24,343 nt of DNA from Methanomassiliicoccaceae archaeon UBA537 (GCA_002504495.1 DATC01000049.1:1-24343), one strand, 5' to 3'. Shown: positions 8,477-15,063, counted from the stretch's first letter. A program made the numbers and translations. Notes: a model not told the origin generated them from the letters alone.

Positions 8477-8965
8477 TTAAAAAGGATATTCGCTTCGAGC
8501 CTTATCTGCGAGGGAACCGGCGGGATGGTACTCCCTTATAACGACATCGGTCTCCTTGAGGATCGAATGGGACAGATCGTCCATATATCCCTGGTCGTAG
8601 ACGATCTCCTTGATGCCCGCATTTATGAGGATCTTCGCGCACATAGAGCATGGGAAGGTCGTCGTATAAATAGTTGAATCCTTGACGCTGACTCCGAAAT
8701 AGGCGGCCTGCGCCACGGCGTTCTGTTCCGCGTGGACGCCTCTGCACAGCTCATGACGGGTTCCGGACGGAACGTTCAACTGTACGCGTATGCATCCGAG
8801 CTCCTCGCAATGGCGCGTCCCCTTAGGAGAACCGTTGTAGCCTGTGGAAAGAACCCTCTTGTCCTTGACGATGACCGCGCCCACCTTCCTTCTGATGCAG
8901 GTGGATCTGGTGGAGACAAGCCGTGCCATATCCATGAAGTACTCATCGTTGCTGGGTCTTTCCAT
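8477..8965 (-). CDS. Deoxycytidylate (dCMP) deaminase-like protein
   Basis: This 162-residue zinc-dependent cytidine/deoxycytidylate deaminase family protein probably converts dCMP to dUMP for dTTP supply. The zinc site is complete: HAE (H78, E80 as proton shuttle) and PCSMC (C106, C109). RRKVGAVIVKD and TGYNGSPKGT are typical of dCMP deaminases/ComE-type proteins. Further cysteines and histidines at 53-75 (HCEELGC, HELC) match the extra zinc site seen in many dCMP deaminases. The frame is open 16 codons further, but a TATA-like AAAGATAAATA lies 29 bases before the ATG at 8965, so a leaderless start there is favoured. Confidence 0.88.
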   Translation of the reverse strand: MERPSNDEYFMDMARLVSTRSTCIRRKVGAVIVKDKRVLSTGYNGSPKGTRHCEELGCIRVQLNVPSGTRHELCRGVHAEQNAVAQAAYFGVSVKDSTIYTTTFPCSMCAKILINAGIKEIVYDQGYMDDLSHSILKETDVVIREYHPAGSLADKARSEYPF

Positions 8966-8988
8966 CCTGTGCATCATCGCATAATGTG

Positions 8989-8999
8989 TATTTATCTTT
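8989..8999 (-). promoter_or_regulatory. TATA box of the deaminase gene
   Basis: AAAGATAAATA on the minus strand is centred 29 bases upstream of the ATG at 8965. This spacing predicts a leaderless transcript. Confidence 0.4.
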
Positions 9000-9094
9000 A
9001 GATGAACACACACCTAGCATTAGAATGGAATGGACGTTCATCCGCCCTTCGAAACACGCCAATTCTGCTGGTTTCAGACTTGTTCCCATCGATT

Positions 9095-9109
9095 CGTGCG
9101 TTCCGCACG
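9095..9109. other. Small perfect hairpin in the deaminase/signal peptidase intergenic region
   Basis: CGTGCG-TTC-CGCACG forms a 6-bp stem with a 3-base loop in the 270-base divergent intergenic stretch. Nearby, TCATCG (9123-9128) and CGATGA (9147-9152) can pair, as can GATGAAC (9001-9007) and GTTCATC (9036-9042). No convincing gene was found in this stretch. Confidence 0.3.
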
Positions 9110-9214
9110 TTATCATACGGCTTCATCGCGGCATTCCGTCAAGTCTCGATGAGCGAAGCGCCCCTCACTAGGGCACATTGAACGATATAGTGCTGGATCT
9201 TCGTTCATCTGAGG

Positions 9215-9222
9215 TTTATATC
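9215..9222 (+). promoter_or_regulatory. TATA box of the signal peptidase gene
   Basis: TTTATATC is the only good TATA element before the gene. Its centre is 20 bases before the ATG at 9238, shorter than the 27-30 seen for neighbours, so the translation start may lie slightly further in. Confidence 0.45.
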
Positions 9223-9237
9223 GTATGAAACAGGGAG

Positions 9238-10131
9238 ATGCAAATTCGTTCGCAGAAAGATAGAGTGCATCGTGTTATATCGAAGTACCACTATGGGACA
9301 TCCGTGGATCGGGAAACGAAGAAGATCGCGATGACCGTATGCGTCGTCATCGTAGCCTGCGCGGGATGCTACGGCTGTCTGGTCGCGACATGCGGATTCA
9401 TGTTCCCGTTCAGTTCGGTCGTTTCCGAGAGCATGCAGCACGACAACTACCGCTCGGAGATCGGCGTAATAGATACGGGAGACATAGTCGTTGTCCAAGA
9501 CCCGTCCAAATCCGAGATCGTGAGCTATGTCAAAGGATCCCAGACGGGAAAGGAGACGTTCGGGATGTACGGCAACGTCATCATCTACAACAGAGACGTC
9601 ACCCAGAATCCCGTGATACATAGGGCGATCGTCTGGCTGGACTATGATGCTTCCGCGGCCGCGGAAGGGAAGAGCGGATGGTCCTCATCCGAACTCATCG
9701 GCTACAAGGAGGAATGGCACTCCGATGGAAGCGGATGGAACGATCTGAGAGGTGAACTCGTCATCCATGTAGGAGACAAGATCGCCAACGTGGATCTTGA
9801 TACTCTTCAGAAGAAGAGCGGATTCCTAACTATGGGAGATAATCCCGTGACCAACGGGAATTTCGATCAGAGCTCCGGCATCATCAATCATCCGATAGGA
9901 ATGGAGGATATCAGATCCATTCCGATATTGGAGCTTCCCTGGTTCGGTATCGTCAAACTGGTGCTCAACGGAAACACCCACGTTTCCCATGTCCCCAACA
10001 GTCTCCCCACATTGGCGATGACCGTCGTCATGATTTTCTCGATTCTCTTCATCATAGACGCGCTTTTCATCACGAAATATGCGAACAAAGCGGGAATCAA
10101 GTTGATGAATCTGGAAAAATGGAGGAGATGA
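9238..10131 (+). CDS. Signal peptidase I, archaeal type
   Basis: This 297-residue membrane serine protease removes signal peptides from exported proteins. A basic N-terminal segment (1-30) precedes a membrane anchor (about 31-57). The catalytic serine is S65 in SVVSESMQ (the Ser-Met motif). H128 in NPVIHRAI replaces the bacterial lysine, as in ER and archaeal enzymes, and D201 lies in LTMGDNP. A second hydrophobic helix near the C-terminus (about 262-284) is followed by a basic tail, so both ends may be cytoplasmic. It is longer than minimal archaeal enzymes because of an insert around 135-180. GGGAG abuts the ATG and the TATA spacing is short, so the exact start is uncertain. Confidence 0.88.
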   Translation: MQIRSQKDRVHRVISKYHYGTSVDRETKKIAMTVCVVIVACAGCYGCLVATCGFMFPFSSVVSESMQHDNYRSEIGVIDTGDIVVVQDPSKSEIVSYVKGSQTGKETFGMYGNVIIYNRDVTQNPVIHRAIVWLDYDASAAAEGKSGWSSSELIGYKEEWHSDGSGWNDLRGELVIHVGDKIANVDLDTLQKKSGFLTMGDNPVTNGNFDQSSGIINHPIGMEDIRSIPILELPWFGIVKLVLNGNTHVSHVPNSLPTLAMTVVMIFSILFIIDALFITKYANKAGIKLMNLEKWRR

Positions 10132-10140
10132 GGAAACCTA

Positions 10141-10170
10141 CCCCCCCACCCCTTCATTTCCACTGGAACT
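10141..10170 (-). promoter_or_regulatory. Origin recognition box, left (ORB-L)
   Basis: Read on the minus strand this is GTTCCAGTGGAAATGAAG followed by GGGTGGGGGGG. It matches the archaeal ORB pattern (dyad TTCCAGTGGAAA, spacer, G-string) bound by Orc1/Cdc6. It is nearly identical to the box at 11692-11721 but in opposite orientation. It sits between the convergent 3' ends of the signal peptidase and orc1 genes, with its G-string pointing away from orc1. Confidence 0.82.
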
Positions 10171-10185
10171 CGTTTCAGGGATATG

Positions 10186-11424
10186 TCACATCAGAGTGGT
10201 CTGCTTCGGAGGATGATATTCGCTGAAAATATCGTCTTCTTTGACCATATTGACGATATCCTTGGGAATGCAAAGCTCGATCTCCTTCGTACGACCGGTC
10301 CTTCCATTGGATTTGACTCTGGCGTGTATGATACCAAGCATATCGAGCTCCTGAATCAATCCGGTTATCCTTCTTTGAGTAAGGACGGATTGACCTATCG
10401 ATTCAGCGACATGCTTGTAGGAAGTGTAGGTATCTCCAGTGGTCATAGGGGAAAGATCCATCTCGGTATTGCGGATGATGCCCATGAGAAGGATCTTGGA
10501 TTGTATGGTAAGAGTCTTGATGACCTCGACGATGGCATCCACTTCGATCTTGCTTCTTGCAGAATGCACATGAGCGGAAGTCACCTTCAGATCTCCGTTG
10601 CGTTCTGCGATCTCGGCCGATATCCTCAGAAGCTCGAGAGCCTTTCTCGCATCGCCCATCTCCTGTGCGGACAAGGCTGCACAGTAAGGAATGACATCCT
10701 CATCCAGAACTCCTTCATCGAAAGCGATTGCAGCTCTGTTGTAGAGGATATCTTTCAACTGATCCACATTGTAGGGCGGAAACACGATCTTCTCCTCACC
10801 CAATCTGCTTTTGATTTTCGGACTCAGAAGATCAGTGAATTTGGCATTGTTGGTGATTCCTATGATCGTCACTCTCGATTCCTTAAGAACTTCGTTTATC
10901 GTGGTGAGATAATAGAAGATATCATCACCGTTCTTCTGAATCGATCTGTCAATCTCATCAAGAACCACGACGAATACCTTGTTCTCCTTGTCGATGATCT
11001 CCGTCAAAGCTGTGAGAATCTTATCGAGACTCCATCCTGTGAACGGAATCTTGTTGACAGCATCATCACTTATCTGATTGGAGATGCTATACAGAATGCC
11101 GTAGTTGGTATCGTTAACTTCGCAATTGATATAGATGAAGCAGACGTTCGATTCCGTCGGATCCGCTTTCTTGAGTTCCTTTCCGATATGGGTGACTACT
11201 GCGGTCTTTCCGGTTCCTGTCTTTCCGATGATCAGCACGTTCGAAGGCTTGTCGCCTTTGAGCGCCGGTGCGATGATCTCGACGAGAGCATCAATTTGAT
11301 CTTTTCTATGAGGCAAGTTGTCCGGTATGTAGGTGGTTTGGAGAATCTTCGAATTCTTGACCAATCTAGGTCTTGATTTGATGTATTGAGTGAAGATGTT
11401 CGATTCGTTCTCCAATGGAATCAC
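10186..11424 (-). CDS. orc1/cdc6: Orc1/Cdc6 replication initiator
   Basis: This 412-residue AAA+ initiator recognises ORB elements and loads the MCM helicase. Walker A is GKTGTGKT (67-74) and Walker B VLDEID (154-159). Sensor 1 is in IIGITNN and sensor 2 in GDARKALELL. A C-terminal winged-helix domain (about 320-400) includes SQRI-like TQRRITGLIQELDMLGII. The length is normal. The GTG start at 11424 lies 30 bases after a TATA box centred at 11454, suggesting a leaderless mRNA. A GGTGAT element overlaps the start. The gene lies inside the putative origin between inverted ORBs, with ORB-like dyads over its own promoter and start. This suggests autoregulation and is the usual initiator-origin linkage. 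Confidence 0.95.
   Translation of the reverse strand: MIPLENESNIFTQYIKSRPRLVKNSKILQTTYIPDNLPHRKDQIDALVEIIAPALKGDKPSNVLIIGKTGTGKTAVVTHIGKELKKADPTESNVCFIYINCEVNDTNYGILYSISNQISDDAVNKIPFTGWSLDKILTALTEIIDKENKVFVVVLDEIDRSIQKNGDDIFYYLTTINEVLKESRVTIIGITNNAKFTDLLSPKIKSRLGEEKIVFPPYNVDQLKDILYNRAAIAFDEGVLDEDVIPYCAALSAQEMGDARKALELLRISAEIAERNGDLKVTSAHVHSARSKIEVDAIVEVIKTLTIQSKILLMGIIRNTEMDLSPMTTGDTYTSYKHVAESIGQSVLTQRRITGLIQELDMLGIIHARVKSNGRTGRTKEIELCIPKDIVNMVKEDDIFSEYHPPKQTTLM
11407..11421. promoter_or_regulatory. ORB-like dyad overlapping the orc1 start
   Basis: TTCTCCAATGGAAT contains the TTCCATTGG-type dyad core on the minus strand but lacks a G-string. It overlaps the first codons of orc1. It could be a weak initiator site or chance. 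Confidence 0.35.
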
Positions 11425-11450
11425 CGCTATTTCCTTTGATTCTCAATTCC

Positions 11451-11458
11451 GATATAAA
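11451..11458 (-). promoter_or_regulatory. TATA box of orc1
   Basis: TTTATATC on the minus strand is centred 30 bases before the GTG at 11424. It lies immediately beside the minus-strand ORB at 11464-11488, so initiator binding there could block TBP/TFB. Confidence 0.55.
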
Positions 11459-11463
11459 GCTAT

Positions 11464-11488
11464 GCCAAACCTCGATTTCCATTGGAAA
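11464..11488 (-). promoter_or_regulatory. Origin recognition box, middle (ORB-M, degenerate)
   Basis: On the minus strand this reads TTTCCAATGGAAATCGAG then GTTTGGC. It matches the strong boxes at about 18 of 23 aligned positions, with the G-string reduced to GG-TTT-GG. The dyad core TTTCC-ATT-GGAAA (11476-11488) is flanked by TCGA on both sides (11472-11475 and 11491-11494). Confidence 0.6.
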
Positions 11489-11534
11489 TATCGACGCATC
11501 TTTCATCGGAAGGCTTCTTCGTTTTCTGTTTTTG

Positions 11535-11542
11535 TTTTATAG
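11535..11542 (+). promoter_or_regulatory. TATA box of the small origin-embedded gene
   Basis: GTTTTATA lies in the T-rich run. Initiation about 26 bases on (near 11565) would give a 20-base leader that still contains the GAGGAG ribosome binding site at 11571-11576. Confidence 0.4.
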
Positions 11543-11584
11543 TGGAATCCGATTGAGGAACAATCAATTCGAGGAGCGAATGCA

Positions 11585-11668
11585 ATGAAAGGATGGCTTG
11601 TCATCGGTGCTTGTATCGCGGGAATAGCTGTTTTCGTAGGTATCCTCTACGTTCTCGCTACTCTCTGA
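11585..11668 (+). CDS. Small single-pass membrane peptide (27 aa) inside oriC
   Basis: ATG at 11585 to TGA at 11666-11668 encodes 27 residues: MKGW, then an unbroken hydrophobic helix (LVIGACIAGIAVFVGILYV), then LATL. GAGGAG lies 8 bases upstream and a TATA box is correctly placed before that, so all expression signals are present. This is a much better signal set than chance would usually give such a short frame. The single lysine at the N-terminus predicts an N-in orientation. I do not recognise a family. Its position between the two inverted ORBs means origin unwinding and its transcription would interfere with each other. Confidence 0.55.
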   Translation: MKGWLVIGACIAGIAVFVGILYVLATL

Positions 11669-11691
11669 GAATACGTACACCCTTCTTTTCC

Positions 11692-11721
11692 GGTTCCAGT
11701 GGAAATGAAGGGGTGGGTGGG
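11692..11721 (+). promoter_or_regulatory. Origin recognition box, right (ORB-R)
   Basis: GGTTCCAGTGGAAATGAAG followed by GGGTGGGTGGG reads on the plus strand. It is identical to the left box (10141-10170, minus strand) except for one T/G difference in the G-string. The dyad plus G-string is the archaeal ORB signature bound by the winged helix and AAA+ loop of Orc1/Cdc6. Confidence 0.85.
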
Positions 11722-11771
11722 TCTGCCACTCTCGCAAACCGTTTCCGGTGTCGCCAACGCGGCGCCGTCTT

Positions 11772-11780
11772 CTTTATAAC
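11772..11780 (+). promoter_or_regulatory. TATA box of tiaS, leaderless
   Basis: CTTTATAAC is centred 28 bases before the ATG at 11804. There is no ribosome binding site, so translation of the long form is predicted to be leaderless. Confidence 0.55.
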
Positions 11781-11803
11781 CTGTTTGCAGCACATGTTTC
11801 TTC

Positions 11804-13441
11804 ATGAGACTCGATCGGTATGTCATGGCGGGAATCGCCGTCGTTCTCGTCGTGTCGATGGCGGTCGTCTTCGATGGAGATGATTCCGTTGATGAGACGG
11901 GGATCGTATACGGAGTCGAACAGAGTTCGAACGGATTCGTCTTCGATCTTCTGACCGAAGATGGTGTGCTGAGATGCTACAGCGCTCTGAGGCCTTTTGA
12001 ATCCGGTTATTACGGTGTCAGAGGCGCGTCGTCATCGGATGGAAGCATCTTCTTCGTGGAGGAGCTCGTCCGCTTGGACCGAGATGGCTTATCCGAGCTA
12101 GTGCATGGGCATGATACGATGTATGTAGCGGTCGATGACACCGATTCCATGAAAGGGAATTGCACCACCTTTCTGGCCACTGAGATCATAGACGAATTCC
12201 AGGATCTCGATCTCATAGGCAATCCCCGTCTCGTTCGCCTCAATCCCGCCTCTCCTTGGAAGACCAGGGGCAACGGCGCTCTGGTCATGAGGTTCGGATA
12301 CGGGCTTGGAGAGAAGAGGTTCATAGGGGAGATCGGCGGACGTAAGATCTTCTGCTACGATCGCTGCGGTTCCCGCGAACCCGATGCCGAGGATATGAAG
12401 ATCCGCATAATCCCTTTGATGGAGCGCTATCACGAGGAGGAATCGGATCCGGGACTTCTGATATCGAAGTCGAAGCCGTCCCAATCGTTCTATTGGTCCG
12501 GAGTCAGGACCATTCTGGATCGGAGCTTCGTGGATCCGGAGATCGAACGGATCGGCGGAACCACCTATGAGATCGGCTGCGGTCGCGGGCTCATAGGATG
12601 CACCTGCGCGATGGCTTGGAGACCTCGTGATACGACGTTCGAGCTGCTCTCATATAGGCCCTCTGGCAGATGGGGGACGGAGAGGATCTTCGATCCCTCG
12701 TCCATAAGGGATATGGACCACGCCTATCCTTCCACATTCAATTCCTGGGAGGACCGTTTCAACAAGGTAGCGATGGTACCTTCGACTCCCTGTCCGGTGA
12801 TGTACGGTCTCAGGGGGGATTCTGAGCGGGATCTGATCGAAGCATCCTCTCGCATCAGGACGGAGCCCATCGAGAGGTGGATGGTCTTCCTGACGAATCA
12901 GGGCACCGACGACCATATCATCCATCATCCCACGGTCCTGGTCCCCAACCAGTCATATTCCATCCGGGGGACTGTATCTTCTCATGCGAGACACATCGAA
13001 GGCGGGCATGTCATCATAGACATCGATACCTCCTTCGGTACGATCCAATGCGCCGCCTATGAACCTTCAAAGGAGTTCCGCTATACCGTGGAATGGCTCT
13101 CTCCGGGCGACGTCGTCGAGATGATCGGCGAACTCAGGGATGTTCCTCGTACGCTCAATATAGAGAAGGTACATGTCATCTCCACAGTCCGCGAGATGAT
13201 CAAGGTGTCTAATCCGGTATGTCCTCTCTGTTCCAGGACCATGAAGTCCTCCGGTTCCGGCCAACCGTACAGATGCAAGCGTTGCGGAACGAGATCCTAC
13301 GACCCCGTCCTCAGGGAGGAGCCCAGACGCATCGTTCCCGGTTGGTACGAGCCTCCTACCGCTGCCAGGCGTCACCTGTCCAAGCCGTTGAAGAGGATGG
13401 GATTGATCCAGCCGGTGGAGTTCGTCAATGGTCGTATATGA
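11804..13441 (+). CDS. tiaS: tRNA(Ile2) 2-agmatinylcytidine synthetase TiaS with membrane-anchored N-terminal extension
   Basis: This protein attaches agmatine to C34 of tRNA-Ile2 so that it reads AUA. TiaS proper begins at M106: MYVAVDDTDSMKGNCTTFLATEI carries the kinase-like active site (D111, D112, D114). It continues through the ferredoxin-like and OB domains to a C-terminal zinc ribbon (C473, C476, C491, C494). That part is 440 residues, normal for TiaS. The extra 105 residues begin with a signal-anchor helix (about 7-23), a D/E-rich stretch, and a small beta-rich segment (about 33-92) that could be a second OB fold. There is no stop between the parts. A TATA box places the start at 11804, and a second weak TATA-like CTTATCC (12088-12094) lies 28 bases before the internal ATG at 12119. 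Two products are possible. Confidence 0.87.
   Translation: MRLDRYVMAGIAVVLVVSMAVVFDGDDSVDETGIVYGVEQSSNGFVFDLLTEDGVLRCYSALRPFESGYYGVRGASSSDGSIFFVEELVRLDRDGLSELVHGHDTMYVAVDDTDSMKGNCTTFLATEIIDEFQDLDLIGNPRLVRLNPASPWKTRGNGALVMRFGYGLGEKRFIGEIGGRKIFCYDRCGSREPDAEDMKIRIIPLMERYHEEESDPGLLISKSKPSQSFYWSGVRTILDRSFVDPEIERIGGTTYEIGCGRGLIGCTCAMAWRPRDTTFELLSYRPSGRWGTERIFDPSSIRDMDHAYPSTFNSWEDRFNKVAMVPSTPCPVMYGLRGDSERDLIEASSRIRTEPIERWMVFLTNQGTDDHIIHHPTVLVPNQSYSIRGTVSSHARHIEGGHVIIDIDTSFGTIQCAAYEPSKEFRYTVEWLSPGDVVEMIGELRDVPRTLNIEKVHVISTVREMIKVSNPVCPLCSRTMKSSGSGQPYRCKRCGTRSYDPVLREEPRRIVPGWYEPPTAARRHLSKPLKRMGLIQPVEFVNGRI
12088..12094 (+). promoter_or_regulatory. Possible internal promoter for standalone TiaS
   Basis: CTTATCC is centred 28 bases before ATG 12119, the codon where every conserved TiaS residue begins. 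The spacing equals that of neighbouring leaderless genes, but the TATA match is weak. Confidence 0.3.
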
Positions 13442-13453
13442 TGAACGACATTC

Positions 13454-13462
13454 TTTTATAAC
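13454..13462 (+). promoter_or_regulatory. TATA box of the thiolase gene
   Basis: TTTTATAAC predicts initiation near 13484. This is after the first ATG (13475) and 12 bases before the ATG at 13496, supporting the latter as the real start. Confidence 0.5.
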
Positions 13463-13495
13463 CTACAGGGATGGATGGGCCAGAAGGGATATCCC

Positions 13496-14674
13496 ATGGA
13501 AGAAGCAGTCATCATCAGCGCGGTAAGGACTCCTATCGGAAAATACGGAAAGGCTCTCGCCGGATTCAAAGCCACAGAGCTCGGAGCCATGGTCGTGAAG
13601 GAGGCCGTCTCCCGTGCCTCGATCAAGCCCGAAGACGTCCAGGAATGCATCATGGGAAACGTTCTCAGCGCAGGACTGGGCCAGAATCCTGCCAGGCAGG
13701 CGGCCGTCAACGCAGGACTCCCCGTGGATATCGGATCGTTCACCGTCAACGCCGTCTGCGGCTCCGGACTCAAGGCTGCCATGCTCGCCGCCGATGCCAT
13801 CAAGGCCGAGCAGTACCAGGCTCTCGTCGTGGGCGGTATGGAGAGCATGTCCAACGCTCCCTATCTCATGCCCGGTGCCAGATGGGGCTACAGGATGAAC
13901 GATCAGACCGTCGTCGACTCCATGGTCCATGACGGGCTTTGGGACATCTTCAACGATCAGCACATGGGAATGACCGGTGAGATCGTCGCCGAGAGGTTCG
14001 GAGTCACGAGGGAGGACGCGGACAGGATGTCCGTGGATTCCCATATCAAGGCCGCGGCCGCGGTCAAGGCCGGCAGATTCGACAAGGAGATCATGCCCGT
14101 CACCATCCATTCCAAGAAGGGCGACACCGTCGTCTCCCAGGACGAGGGCATAAGAGAGGACAGCACCATGGAATCCCTCGGCAAGCTCAAGCCCGTCTTC
14201 AAGAAGGACGGCATCGTCACCGCCGCGAACTCCTCTCAACTGAGCGACGGTGCATCCGCGCTCGTCATCACCTCCAGGAAGTGGGCGGAGGAGCACGGCT
14301 GCAAGCCCATGGCCTCCATCGTCGCCTACGGGGAGAGGGGAGTCAAGCCCGAGTACATCATGGAGGCTCCCATCCCTGCTTCCAAGTACGTCCTCGACAA
14401 GGCCGGGATGACCATCGACGACATCGATCTCTTCGAGCACAACGAGGCCTTCGCCTCCGCATCCTGCGCGGTCAAGAAGGAGCTCGGAGTTCCCGACGAC
14501 AGGTTCAACGTCAACGGGGGAGCCATCGCCCTCGGCCACCCCATCGGATGCTCCGGAGCCCGTGTCCTCACCACCCTCGTCTATGCCCTGCAGGACAGGA
14601 AGAAGGACACCGGACTCGCCACCCTCTGCCTCGGCGGAGGCAATGCCGTCTCTATGATCGTCAAGCGCGAGTGA
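13496..14674 (+). CDS. Acetyl-CoA acetyltransferase (biosynthetic thiolase, bacterial-style)
   Basis: This 392-residue thiolase condenses two acetyl-CoA to acetoacetyl-CoA, the first step toward mevalonate and archaeal lipids, or runs in reverse in degradation. It begins MEEAVIISAVRTPIGKYGKA. The nucleophile is C88 in NAVCGSG, H348 lies in LGHPIGCSGAR, and C378 in LCLGGGNA. These positions coincide with those of classic bacterial thiolases. HNEAFA is also present. Most archaea use a different thiolase clustered with HMG-CoA synthase and a DUF35 protein, and neither neighbour is seen here. Codons are strongly C-ending, more so than in the flanking genes. This suggests high expression or transfer from bacteria. 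Confidence 0.93.
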   Translation: MEEAVIISAVRTPIGKYGKALAGFKATELGAMVVKEAVSRASIKPEDVQECIMGNVLSAGLGQNPARQAAVNAGLPVDIGSFTVNAVCGSGLKAAMLAADAIKAEQYQALVVGGMESMSNAPYLMPGARWGYRMNDQTVVDSMVHDGLWDIFNDQHMGMTGEIVAERFGVTREDADRMSVDSHIKAAAAVKAGRFDKEIMPVTIHSKKGDTVVSQDEGIREDSTMESLGKLKPVFKKDGIVTAANSSQLSDGASALVITSRKWAEEHGCKPMASIVAYGERGVKPEYIMEAPIPASKYVLDKAGMTIDDIDLFEHNEAFASASCAVKKELGVPDDRFNVNGGAIALGHPIGCSGARVLTTLVYALQDRKKDTGLATLCLGGGNAVSMIVKRE

Positions 14675-14845
14675 CGATTCCGAGAAACCTCTTATCCAAA
14701 CCCTTTCCTATTACAACCCGTCTTCTGGAATCATGGGATCGCATGTTTTCGATGTTGCCGATCATCGTATTCATCATCGAAGGCACAGCGTCATGTAGAT
14801 AGGGAGATACAGGATATTCCCATCCTTTTTCAGATCCTTCATTTC

Positions 14846-14887
14846 GAATTGTGTAGCTACTCGCGTGCACGTGTAGCTGCACAATTC
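14846..14887. repeat. 42-base inverted repeat (15-bp stem, 12-base loop)
   Basis: GAATTGTGTAGCTAC (14846-14860) pairs with GTAGCTGCACAATTC (14873-14887) in 15 base pairs, one of them G-U. The loop contains the self-complementary CGTGCACG. It could be an RNA hairpin in the thiolase 3' region or a protein-binding palindrome. Confidence 0.7.
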
Positions 14888-14948
14888 AAGATCATAGATC
14901 TTCCTCTTCATAGATATGCAGGAATTCGATGTTCTGCTTGTTGAAAAT

Positions 14949-14990
14949 ATTTTTTTTCCTCTCTCCTTAGATTGTATTCATTAATTTTTT
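14949..14990 (+). terminator. Oligo-T tracts, probable transcription termination
   Basis: An eight-T run (about 14951-14957, preceded by ATAT) and a six-T run (14985-14990) follow the inverted repeat. Archaeal RNA polymerase terminates at U-rich tracts, so these may end transcripts from the thiolase side. Confidence 0.4.
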
Positions 14991-15007
14991 CCTGTTTCCT
15001 TAGATTA
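14951..15007. repeat. Direct repeat, two copies, 33-base spacing
   Basis: TTTTTTTCCTCTCTCCTTAG at 14951-14970 and TTTTTTCCTGTTTCCTTAG at 14985-15003 share oligo-T, TCCT and TCCTTAGATT. The CCTTAG cores are 33 bases apart, about three helical turns, as for a paired operator. Confidence 0.5.
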
Positions 15008-15027
15008 TGTCGCACGACCTTTGCAAT

Positions 15028-15063
15028 ATAGAGGTCTTTCGGAATTCCGATTGGCACCTCTAT
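15028..15063. repeat. Nested palindrome upstream of the peptidase gene
   Basis: ATAGAGGT (15028-15035) and ACCTCTAT (15056-15063) are a perfect 8-bp inverted repeat. They enclose TCGGAATTCCGA (15039-15050), a perfect 12-base palindrome. The element ends 78 bases before the predicted start of the downstream gene. Confidence 0.6.

Larger units (their letters stand above)
11425..11803. other. Putative replication origin core (oriC)
   Basis: This intergenic stretch between orc1 (minus) and tiaS (plus) is richer in A/T than its surroundings. It holds a weaker ORB on the minus strand (11464-11488), a strong ORB on the plus strand (11692-11721), and between them a T-rich run (about 11516-11541, GTTTTCTGTTTTTGTTTTAT) suitable for unwinding. 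Inverted ORBs flanking an AT-rich element next to orc1/cdc6 is the known layout of euryarchaeal origins. A 27-codon gene lies inside (11585-11668). Confidence 0.78.

Noticed and set aside
10186..10203. Orc1 C-terminus KQTTLM, similar to the start of a PCNA-interacting QxxLxxFF motif.
   Set aside because: The protein ends before the aromatic pair, so the motif is incomplete. It was not claimed.
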